A stretch of 64,000 nt of DNA from Symsagittifera roscoffensis (Eukaryota; Xenacoelomorpha; Acoela; Convolutidae). The notes under the pieces are model-generated. The model worked only from the letters and a program-made list of their open reading frames with translations, had not been told where the DNA came from and ran no database searches. Position 1 is the first letter of the stretch. Each line of letters begins with the position of its first letter. The translations under genes and the position numbers were made by a program. The DNA lies in assembly GCF_963678635.1 (NCBI RefSeq), contig NC_087069.1, positions 44,342,688 through 44,406,687 on the forward strand, in the 5' to 3' direction. Below, one piece after another: positions 35,983-46,044 of this stretch.

Positions 35983-36720
35983 CAGTGCTGATTTAAATTA
36001 ACCGGATAAAACGCGTTAAACTTGAAAACTCAAACCCGTTTTTCTCAAATTGGGTTGAGCTTAGGTGAAACTTATGAATACAAAACTTGCTTAAAACTTT
36101 AGCCAAATTGATATGGTGTAATTTGTTTTGCGGAATTCGGGCCCAAAATTTTACCCCAAAAATGGGTCATTTTGGTTTTTCTTAGTTAATCAGAAATTGC
36201 GCCAAAAATAACCTGTCGATCACTGACATAATTATATCAAAGTGAGCCCCTTACGTTGCCCGACAAACTTTAAGAAGAGTATATTCTCCAAAACATTTTA
36301 AAAGTTAATTTATTTTTGTTTGATAGACAAAAAAGGTCGTTTTTATTATATAAAATGTAATCTTTTTTTTTTACAAACAATTTTTAAACAATTTGCATTT
36401 TTTTGGAGAAAATACTCTTCATAAAGTTTGTCGGGCTACGTAAGGGGCTCACTTTGATATAATTATGTCAGTGATCGACAGGTTATTTTTGGCGTAATTT
36501 CTGATTAACTAAGAAAAACCAAAATGACCCATTTTTGGGGGATAAATTTTGGGTCCAATTCCGCAAAACAAATTACACATTATCAATTTTGCTAATTTGA
36601 ATACCGCAAAACAAATAACATAATATCAATTTTGCTAACCTAAAATCAACCGTTTTTGACAAAACGCGTTTTAAATTTCAAGCTTAGCTCGTTTTGTCCG
36701 GTTAGTTTAAATCAGCACTG
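35983..36720. mobile_element. Fold-back MITE 2 with Tc1-like ends
   Basis: 738 bp with ends CAGTGCTGATTTAAATTAAC and its inverted complement and about 300-bp arms. It shares the TA at 35981-35982 with MITE 1 and has TA at 36721-36722. Its arms are related to but clearly diverged from MITE 1 (both hold 'ttttaccccaaaaatgggtc'). Confidence 0.85.
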
Positions 36721-37398
36721 TAGACTCGAATGTGTGAAAGAATGAAAAATTGACTTTGCTCAAGCATGCTAGATAGTCTTTTTTAGATCGATCCTCTGTG
36801 AATCGCGGAAACCACCATCAAAATTCTACTGAATGTTGAATATTTTTGAAAGTTTTCAGTCATTTTTTTTATTCATTCATATTATGTATTTTTGAAAGGG
36901 GCTTACAAAGACGAAATCTCTGGGTAAACATTTTATTCGATGATCTTTTGTTAACGATAATTAAATTAAAATTTTGCAAGCAATTGAAATAATGAATTGG
37001 AATTTACTTAACAAGCATTATAGGCTAGTATTATTTATTAGCGAAATTCTGCTAAGGTTTTGACAGGATTTGAAGATGGTATTAAATGTCTTTGACCGGG
37101 GGTAAAATCTTTCGCTTATGTGATTTCCTTTTCCTCTAACGAATCAGCTTACCATTAAAGCTAGAATCAATTGTTCTAATTCTGATTGACGCTTCAGTTT
37201 TCAGGAGATTAAATCACGTCGCTTTTCAATTTCTAACCTTCTAAAATGACCTCGATTTCAGATAAGAAGCTTGAAATACGGAAAAATGCTTTAGAATAGG
37301 GAAAAAATCAATGACGAAACTGATTGTCTGGTTTCAAAAGTTCCTTTTTCAGTCCTTGAAATCAGAAATCAATTATTTCAGTTTATCAAAAACAATCA
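36721..37398. other. Gene-free AT-rich DNA
   Basis: Flanking sequence between MITE 2 and the 3' LTR. The open frame 37311-37511 runs into the LTR and is not a gene. Confidence 0.5.
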
Positions 37399-37775
37399 TG
37401 AGTTATATCCTTTTGGGTATACTCATAGAGTATTTTCAGATAAGTTACACCGTCTGCTCGTCACGCTATCTTATTTTCGGCCGGATAGATTCGTGCAACT
37501 TCTTAGTCTAATACCGATCTTAATCTTACTCTTATATCTCCTAGTCTCAATAGATCTAGTGTACACCGGTTTATGCGAGTTAGTTCCAGAGTGAGAACAA
37601 CTGTATTCTAAGCTTAGTTTCAACACTTACAAATAAGTGGGTTGTTAGTTTGATGGAGTCTGATTGGTTAGTATTCAATATTTTATGGAGATAAAATATC
37701 AGAAAAATATCCAATAATAAATTCTAGTTTAGATCTGGTTCCACCCATCCGGGGCTTAGAGTGCTTAGTTTTTCA
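37399..37775 (-). repeat. 3' LTR, 377 bp
   Basis: On the minus strand it runs TGAAAAACTAAG...GGATATAACTCA, giving the usual TG...CA ends. The low-coordinate 113 bp are nearly identical to the 5' LTR fragment. A relative of the remaining part lies at 63388-63704. The purine run 'acaaaaaaaaacac' just upstream on the minus strand (37776-37790) is a weak polypurine tract. Confidence 0.75.
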
Positions 37776-37790
37776 GTGTTTTTTTTTGTA

Positions 37791-39759
37791 GTGGAGGATG
37801 GATGATGGTGTTTTTCTTTAGAGGTTATGAGCATATTCTTTTTTCTTGTTTGGAAGAAGAGTTGGTATCACGATCGTTTCGGGAGATCGTATTATGATTT
37901 CTGGTCGGTTGTGATGAGTGTTGATTTGATTGATTTAGGGGATAGCAATATTCCAATCTCGTGCGGGAGTGGCATGTAGTTTGACTTTGGATGCAGTGCC
38001 TGGTGACTTGGATCTGTACGTATATTTGTACGTCGAGATAGCCATTGTTCGGTTGCAATGGGTTTCCTTTTCTGCGACGCCAAGTCGTACTTTAAATCCG
38101 TTGAGTGTAGTGACTGTAGGCAGCATGTCGGGTGTGTTTTGCCATTCCGTAGTTGGAATAGGATTGGGTTGTCAAGTTCCTTGCTGCTCGTCTTTGTGCT
38201 GTATGTTATCTATATATTGCATTGTATTATTTACATATATAAATCTTTGTTAATTTTGTTTTATTAGTCAAGATCTTGTATTAGTTTTTATCGCAAAAGC
38301 GTTATTATTTAGTTCGGTTATTTTTAAGAGCTACTCACAATTGAGTAACTCTCGTCAAAAATAGAGTTGTGGGTCACAAAGCTTGGATGTAGCACGGTGG
38401 GTGAGGCCGGCTATAGAGCATGCTCAGGACGTCCTCTCTGGTGGGTTAGGCCAGGAGTGAGGGTATAAATTCATGCTTTCTTTTTTGGAGGGTCCTGTTT
38501 GAGTTCAACCTTTCGTCCCTTTTTTAATACTGTTTTTTCCTTTTTTGTACCGGTTGTGTCTTTTTCCCAAACATCATTTTGTTTGTTTTGGGATTGTCTT
38601 TTGACTTTTTGGTGTTTTGTTCTTTTGTGTTCAGACTCAAAAGTAGTCTTCAAAAGAACACTTTATCCAATTCTAAGCTGGTGTTAATCCAGGTTGGGTA
38701 CCGTGGATTTTCTTTTCTTAGTCATGCTGTTAGGGTGTGGTTTGTGGTGTTTAGTAAGCTTGTGTTGGTTAGTTAGGATTATTAAATAATTCCGTTCCAA
38801 CCGGGTTAAAGGAAAGTTTGAAATGTGTTAAAACTGGTTAGAGTTGTTATCAGTGAAAGTTGAAACTTAAATTCATTAATTTAAACAATTCTTCGTGGGC
38901 GAGCTGAGCGATCGTGGATAGAATTGTGGGCGGGTGAATAATTAAACTATAAAGAAGCGTCTTTGAAAATGTTAGTACTGCTTTTAATTTTATGGGCAAC
39001 GTTTATTAATTTACTACTTTGAAATTATTAATTTTACTGCTTGATTTGGGGGTTAAAACTATCAATTTATTTTCAATTGTAAGAAAATTTTCTGCATGGG
39101 GGAAAGAATTTAAATATCAATTTTTTGCTTTGTACGGGAAAATTTTACTGCTTCATTTATTGAATTGGTTAATAGAAATATATGAATCTAGAAAAAAGTT
39201 TTCTGTTTTTTCGTTTTTTTTTGTAGATGATTGATGATTGTGTCTGTGAAAACTATAGGAAAAAAAAAACATTGTTTATATCTTATCTGTCTAAATTGTT
39301 TTGGGGTTAGTGCTGTTGCTAAAAGGTGTTCGTTGTCATGGGGGGTGTTATATAATGGTAGTGAAAGTGGATTGGTAAAGTGATAGCATGATGTTCATGA
39401 AAAGGTAGGGTATAATATGTGCTCATTTATATAATTAAGGTTTTCGTCATTTGGGTATGAATGAAAGTATATGTACTGGGGGAAAAAGGGTAAACATATT
39501 TGGAGAAATTCTTTTGTGTTAGTGTGAAGTGGATGATATGAACAAATGTTGTAGATGTTCCTGGTTTAGAGGGAAATGGAGTATTGGGGAATTTTATTTT
39601 AAAGGTTCGGTTGGCTTGGTTTGTACTGGAGGATGGAGTTGATGAGGAAGTTGGGTTTTGCGAAGGGGTATAATGTGAAGAGGGAGTTGGGGTTAATGAG
39701 GTGGATGGTATTATAGATTTTGAGAGTTGGTGAATGCTTAGTGTTTGAGGGTGCTGTAA
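37791..39759 (-). other. 3' untranslated region of the retrotransposon
   Basis: About 2 kb between the last ORF and the 3' LTR. Three overlapping minus-strand frames at 37825-38126 (all 63-77 codons) and a plus-strand frame at 37969-38253 coincide in a less AT-rich patch. None resembles a known family, though the overlap could reflect a former small gene. A GC-rich stretch lies at 38390-38460. Confidence 0.4.
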
Positions 39760-40188
39760 TTATTGTTGAAGTGTGATGAAATTATCAAGCTCGTGAGATA
39801 TTTGCGTATTTACAGAGCTGTTGTTGTCGGAAGGTTCACTGGTCAAGGGGGAATATGTGGGTGTTACATTGGAAATAGAAGAGGGAGGGGAAGGGGGTTC
39901 AAAATTGATTTGGGAGTGGAGAGGTTGAAACGGCGGTTGGGAAAATGTAGATGGGCTGGGTTCGGAGTTGTCAAATTCAGCGGAGCTCCCGAGATCAGAG
40001 TTATTAAAATGGGAGATAGTGTTATATACAGTTGTCTTTGAATTAGTGTCTGAATCCATGCTGGATGAAGTGTTATCATGAGGTGATTGAGTTGGAGGGA
40101 AAGCAAAAAGTTGGATGATGGGGAGGTTGCTTTGAAGGTTGGCTGGGTAGGAAATTGAGCGATGGAGTGATCCAACTTGGCGGCTCAT
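39760..40188 (-). CDS. Accessory ORF of the retrotransposon, Ser/Pro/Asn-rich, 142 aa
   Basis: An intact ATG-to-stop frame, the longest uninterrupted ATG-started frame in the 3' half of the element. The composition is dominated by Ser, Pro, Asn and Thr (for example PSPSTFSQPPFQPLHSQ, then PPSPPSSIS), so the product would be disordered. It follows the env-like region. It could be an additional viral-like accessory protein, the remains of a long cytoplasmic tail or a low-complexity frame kept open by chance. No family is recognised. Confidence 0.4.
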   Translation of the reverse strand: MSRQVGSLHRSISYPANLQSNLPIIQLFAFPPTQSPHDNTSSSMDSDTNSKTTVYNTISHFNNSDLGSSAEFDNSEPSPSTFSQPPFQPLHSQINFEPPSPPSSISNVTPTYSPLTSEPSDNNSSVNTQISHELDNFITLQQ

Positions 40189-40589
40189 CGTGGGCTAGAA
40201 AGATGGTTGTTCTGAGAACGAAAGTTAGTGGTATGTGGTTGTTTTATAATTTGCTCGTATGTGTCTTCTATATTAGGTTGTTGGGTTATTATGTGTTGAA
40301 TTGGGCTTTGTGGGTAATTAGGTCTTAAAGATATGAGGTCTGTCAGGGCTCAATTTCTAAAATTTCGTGTTACTAATGATGAGGGATGGTTATGGTTTAG
40401 GTTTTGTAGTTGTGGTGCCCTAGGAGTTGTTTTTGTATTGTTTTGTGAATCGTCATATGTGTTCGGTGTTGCTGATAGTTTGGTATTGTATTCGTTTATT
40501 TGAGCGTCTAAAAGCATTTTATCAATGATGTAGAGAATATTCGAAAAATCCTGCAAAAATTATGCGTGCTACGCTTGCTTGTTTGCTTA

Positions 40590-42679
40590 CTTGTGTGTGT
40601 ATTGCGCATGTTTTGTAGATGACTTTAAGTAGAGAGAAAAAAATTCAAGAAAGTTAAACATTGCGTATAATATGGTCAATTTTTCTAAGATGTAGTAGGT
40701 CCATCCTAGAAAGGCAAGAAGTTCGTTTTTCAAATTACAAAACTAAAAATAACTATTGGTGATAAATCTTGTGGTCTGTGTTTTTCACCATTCAAGTAAA
40801 TGTAATCTTTTATATCTTTAAAATATCCGCTGTTGTCTTGTGCGTAGATGTCGGAAAAGCCTGCTGTTTCTGCAAGTTTGCGTAAATTTTGATATATGAA
40901 TTGTCGTTGTATTGTGTCCATTTTTGTGAGTATTTCTTGAAATTGTTGTGTACGTATGTGGTGTTGAAAGTCGGATTTAGAGTATATGCCGATCTATTGT
41001 ACATCGATATTTGGATTGCGGGCAATAGCTCTAATGCATTCTTGTGAAAACTTTTTTAGTGGTTGCATAAGTGTAGGGTATGGTGTGAGTAGATAGTTTC
41101 TATCTTCGTCAGGATATAATTGTACTACTTTGTGGCTGTTTTTTGACCCACATGGGACTGCTGTATCCCAAAAATAAGTTCTTCGAGAGAGTGTATCAAC
41201 AAAATTTTTTTTTTATTTTGGTAGAATATTGGGATTCTTTTATAGCATCTTTTGTCTTCAAAAACATATAAGGTGATACTTTTTTGGTACAAGTAAAATA
41301 CCATAGTATGTTTCCTTCGTAGTCAATGAAATTTGATCTATTACCTGATAATAAATATCCTGCATATGGTATTTTGAGTACTGCTAGTGCAAGAGGTTGT
41401 AGAATTTGTGTTCTTTCAAGTTCGCATGATTGAAGTAGTGTTTCAAGTTCTGTTAAAGACATTTCTTGAAAAATTCTACTGATTGTATAGTCTAATTTTA
41501 TGTCTAGGTGTATGTCATAATGAATTGCGCCAAAATGAGTGTTGTTCATTAGTGATAGTTTCTGTAAACGTGTACTGTCCTTGTCGTGTTTTTTTTCACC
41601 AGGGTTTCCTGTGTTTTTCAGGAGGTTTACTGGGATATATGAATTTTTGTCACTGGTTGAGTGATGTTTCGCCATTGCATGTATAATTTATTTTCCTGTA
41701 TTCATGTCAAAATCTTGATCGCATTCGACAAGAATTTCTGAATTTTGCGTTTTATAAAGTGGTTTGGTATATTTACATGCAAGTTCCGTTTCTGGGTAAA
41801 TTTGAAAAGGTGTCAATTTATTTTCTATGTTACGAATGTTTCTAAATTTAAAATTTTTTTTTCTGATATGATCAGGATTCACATCTTCATAAAGGATTGA
41901 TTCAATAAAATATTTTTGGTGAAATTTTAGTTTTGCTGCTTGAAATGTGGTACATGTGTCTTCGGGAAACCAAACATTTGTTGCTTGTGTTCGTGTAGTG
42001 GGATTGCAGTATACTTGGTCATTTTTGCAAGGGAGTCTGATTCCTTGAAATATTAAAGTATCACCTTTTAAACCTCGTGTTAATTATACTTTTTTAGGTT
42101 GTATTTTCCAATCAAAAAACATTATTTCTTGGTATCCTTTATTTTTAGTGTTTGCTTTACAATTTGAGAGGTTGTTTATTCCAATGTGTGGTATCCAATT
42201 TTTATCATGGAGATCGTAAGTTAATCTTCCATGTGCTCCGTTTGTTTGATGTGATTTTTCATCGTTGAAGTTCGTTTTTACAATCGTCGGGGCTGAGATG
42301 TAATAATCTTTTGATATTAATTTGGTAAAAAGATTCACGATCTAGTCTGTTTTTATTTCCGTTTGAGGCTTGAGAACAATGTACTTTCTTTTCGGAAAAT
42401 GTCGCTGTGAATTTTTATCCTTTTAGTGTTGTAGCTCGAGCTTTTGAGTAAAGTGTAGCAATTATGATTTCTTGTTTCTATAGCTTGTGGTTCGGATTCG
42501 CATTGAGTGACTTGATTTTTTGCATACTTATGTAATGTATTTTGTTCCTTTTCTTCACAATCATAGTGTGTGACTAGTATATCCTGGGGTCCTGTTCGGG
42601 GAGAAGGATTGTTATGATCGGGTTCTGAGAAATTAAGAAAGCAAAGGGTCTGGAAAATTAGTATCTTTAGAAGATACAT
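40590..42679 (-). pseudogene. Envelope-like glycoprotein frames, broken
   Basis: Located where an env gene would be, after integrase. The first frame (42353-42679) begins with an ATG and a signal-peptide-like stretch (MYLLKILIFQTLCFLNFS) and is cysteine-containing. Further pieces are at 42084-42338, 41688-41882, 41196-41675 and 40730-41025, in different frames or separated by stops. A hydrophobic, membrane-anchor-like segment lies around 40640-40735. The 160-codon piece at 41196-41675 is the best preserved, with a CELERTQILQPLALAVLKIP segment and paired cysteines. The gene is disrupted several times and cannot encode a full protein as it stands. The identification rests on position, signal peptide and anchor. 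A captured glycoprotein is likely, but the source family is not determined. Confidence 0.5.
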
Positions 42680-42718
42680 GTGTATGATAGTCCTGTTAAT
42701 TTTGGGGGGGGGGGGGGG

Positions 42719-43363
42719 CTAGGGATAAGGATGGTGAATTGTATTATTTAGTCTTACTGTGATTTCAATTTTTAGTATCAATTTATCCTGTGTAAATATT
42801 TGTATCTTATGTTCTTGTTTATCTTTGTGAATATTTTGTCGATATTGTAATCTGCTTAGTGCCCAGTTGTGTAATCTATTACTTTCGTGATCTTGTCCAA
42901 ATAAGGAAGGGGGTGCTACGAATGTATTCCAATCTAATCGTAGGTGTATGTTATTGGTTGAATTTTTTCTATATCTAGCGTCGAGATATGTAGGAAAATT
43001 TGTAGGAATTGGTGTTTGTGATATTTGATTTAATAAAGGGGTTGAAGGAAGTGAAAGAGATTCTGGTAGTGACAAAGTTGTGTGAGATGAGACGTCTATT
43101 GGATCATTCACTAAATTTGGTTCACCTTGGGTGAAAGCTTGTGTCATCCAAAATAGGAGATGTTCTGTAGTAGCTGGGGGATTAAAAGTATTTTCTCGAA
43201 TTTGTTCAGATGTAGGTGTTGAACCTAAATAATCTGATGAAATGTTTGATGTGTTTTGTTGTGATGGGGTCTGGGGAGAACTTTGAATTGTACCACTGGA
43301 GAGGTCTATAAGATTTGCTATTGGTGAATATGGTATGTTGAATTGAACTCTGGGGGTTTGCAA
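42719..43363 (-). pseudogene. Unidentified 214-codon open frame between integrase and env
   Basis: Open over 214 codons but without ATG; a TGA lies three codons upstream. The N-terminal two thirds are Ser/Thr/Pro/Gln-rich, and the last third is more ordered, with LRLDWNTFVAPPSLFG and LHNWALSRLQYRQNIH. It may be the C-terminal extension of integrase or a separate env exon or accessory protein. A 13-base G tract follows at about 42707-42719. No family recognised. Confidence 0.35.
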
Positions 43364-44500
43364 TTTTCAACTTCGTCTTGGATGTATAATTTGTCTGTTT
43401 ATTTCGAGCGTGTTTTGGTTTTGACTTTGGTGTCTTGCTCTATTAAGATCTTGTTAGAGAGGGGGGTATATATTATATACTGGTTCGTATTGTGGTTCGC
43501 TTAGAGATGGCGAATTACTGGTTCTAGTGGTTCGGACAATCGTGCGGGTCTTTCTTCAAATGTGTATGGATTGTCTTGAAAAGAGATGCGTGATGATGAT
43601 TGAGGATTATTTGTTTGTGTATTTGTTGGTGTGGTTGGATTATTTATTGGTTTTTTGACAAGTGGGTTGGGTTTCGGCCTTTTTTGGTGAAGGAAAGTTT
43701 TTAGGGCTTTCAAGGGTCTTTCTAGTTTTGTTGTTATTTATTGGATGATTGGGTGTATCTAAGAGAAATTCGTACTTTAGGCTAAATGATCATGTCCTTT
43801 TTATTCTTTAGGCTAATTTAATATTTTTGCTTGAGGGATTTTTGAGGTCGAACTTGGGACAATATTGTTGATCTGTGTTCTAATTGATAGGGAAGGGTTG
43901 TAATAATGATACTTTGTTTATTTCAGGTGTAAATGTTTAGCGATTTGCTTATTTTTGACCTGGAGGTCCTTTAGTTATAGTTAGAGATTCGCTTGAAGAT
44001 GATTAATTGTCGGCTAAAGAAGTCGTGTCAAAAATGAGGTGATGATTCGGCAAAGGTTCTTATTGGTTGAATTTGAATTAATTTTGTTCAAGTGCTTTTC
44101 AGCATGATTTTGAAAAAATGTTCGTGTTATGAAAAGATCTTTCAAGAGGTGAAAATGTTAATTATTTTAAAGTGTTTTCTGAAACTCAACTTTGCTTAAA
44201 ATTTTAGATTGTGGAATGAATGTTTTATAATCTTTTCGTGGCTGCTTTCAAAGTCGCGACGATTGTCTATGTGGAGATTTTTCTTTTGATCTTTTGATAA
44301 AATTTTTCCTTCTTATTTTCGATTTTTCCTTTCTGTGTGAGTTATCTTTTTGTTGTCTAAGTTCTGAGATGTTTGTTTGTTAAGTTCCTTTTTAAATTTT
44401 TCCAATGTTTTTTGGATAGAAGTCATATCAGTGTTTCGATTTTTTTGTGATCGGAGTTACTTTGAATAAGTTTAAGTCCTGTAAAGGAGTATAATTGAGT
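43364..44500 (-). other. Degraded pol 3' region
   Basis: Short frames only, including 43501-43713 (Pro/Asn-rich, with KRPKPNPLVKKPINNP). I can name no domain after the GPY/F module. Confidence 0.35.
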
Positions 44501-45660
44501 CAGTTCGCAAAGAACGTACTCTTTCGGATAAAAAGGTAAAAGATTTTTTTGTTGTTGAACAATTTCTTTTTTGTATAGGTCTATAGGTTTGTATAATATA
44601 TCAGTGGGTTTATCAATTATTTGATATGGCCCTTTTCGGAGTGGTTGTAGTTTTTCAGAAAATCCTTTTTGTGTTGTAGAATTTGAAATTAAAATGTATG
44701 TTCCAATTTTAAAGTTTGTAGCTGGTGTGAATCGAGAATTTATTTGGGAATTAATATTTTACCTTTGTAAAAAAATTTTTGTTACTTGATAAATTTCATT
44801 TTGTTTTTTATCTCTGTTTAAAATCCATTTGGTGTGTGTACCTGAAGCTAATTTTAAAATTTTTGGATGATGAGTGGTATGTAGCGGTAGATTATAACAT
44901 ATTGATTCTTTAGTGGGTTGACAGAATTTTTGAAGAATTTGCTGTGAACATTATCTGTTTTCGTGGTTTTTGATTGAAAATCATTTCAAAGGGTGATAGT
45001 CCTCAATTTGTTGTGATTTGTGAATAATAAGATAATGGGAATAGTTTTACATCTGTTGACCTTTCAGTATATTGTGTGTCATTTCCGTTAATGATACATC
45101 TAAGATATTCTTGCAATGAACGGTTCATGCCTTCGACTAATCCATTAGTCCAAGGTGCATGAGATATGCATGGTTTGTGTTTAACATTATGTAAGTGGCA
45201 TAATGTAATGTTTTCGTTATTTATAAACTCAGTGCCATTGTCTGTAACAAGGATTTCGGGTGATCCAAATTTTGCTATCCAGTGTTCATAAAGTGTTGTA
45301 TATAGTAATGAGCATAACAATGGGGTACTGGGTTAAGTGCTACGTAGTGTGTGAATGCATCGACTATGACCATTATATATGAGTTCCCTTCGGAGGATGG
45401 TGACATTGGTCCCTTTGTGTCGAATGAAATTCTGTGATTGAAGTACAGACTTTGTCCTTAAAATTTTGGTTTTTCTGCAATTTAGTTTTGGTTTGGGTAT
45501 TGTTTGTTTAAATGACTTGTTATGCAATCATTGCATAATACTTTTATCCAAATTGGTTCATTCGGAAATATGTTTTCTCTGAATATGTTTTCTCTGATCA
45601 TGCGTGTCCTTTAGTGTGTAATGAGTGGGATGTATGAAATCCTATAAGCATCATACTTAA
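44500..45660 (-). pseudogene. pol: Integrase (zinc finger, DDE core, GPY/F module), broken
   Basis: Inserts the cDNA copy into the genome. In minus-strand order: an HHCC zinc finger with HSLHTKGH near 45590-45640 and LCNDC near 45530-45545; the core with FDTKGP and VDAFTHYV (first catalytic Asp, about 45345-45430), VTDNGTEF (second Asp, about 45230) and NGLVEGMNRSLQEYLRC (catalytic Glu, about 45130); then LRKGPYQII of the GPY/F module near 44620-44650. The core remains open in one stretch of 105 codons (45003-45320). Frameshifts separate the finger from the core and the core from the GPY/F module. Confidence 0.75.
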
Positions 45661-45664
45661 AGGA

Positions 45665-46044
45665 AGACAGGGTACTTTGAGATCAGATGTTTGGTGTTCT
45701 AAAACATCTGTTTTTTCGTTGATCGAGGTATTTTTAAATTTTTTGAAATATTTAAGAAGTTTTTTTTATATCCTAGAATGGTAATATCGGCTTTGATTGG
45801 TTTGATTTTATATTTGTGCCAAGATTTTATTTGTCTAATGACTGGGTCAAGGTTTTGATATTTCTGTAATAATTCGAGTGTTATTTTTTCTGTTATTAGA
45901 AGAAACATGTTTTAAATTACTGTTTTTGATAGAGATATTGTATCTAGAGGGTCATGGAGGTTAAAAACTTGGTTTATTGTATATTTTGAGTCATTATTTG
46001 GTGGGCCTGATAAATTTATTTTATCAGTTAGGTTTTTTTTTTTT
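45665..46044 (-). pseudogene. pol: RT-integrase linker; RNase H not recognisable
   Basis: LLQKYQNLDPVIRQIKSWHK (about 45810-45880) is typical of the linker before the integrase zinc finger. It is joined within about 250 bp to a reverse transcriptase palm fragment, leaving no room for the usual ~120-residue RNase H. I see none of its acidic catalytic motifs, so it was probably lost when the RT copies were rearranged. Confidence 0.5.

Noticed and set aside
37825-38253. Cluster of overlapping ORFs on both strands near the 3' LTR
   Set aside because: Three minus-strand frames and one plus-strand frame overlap without motif support; kept only as a note in the 3' region.
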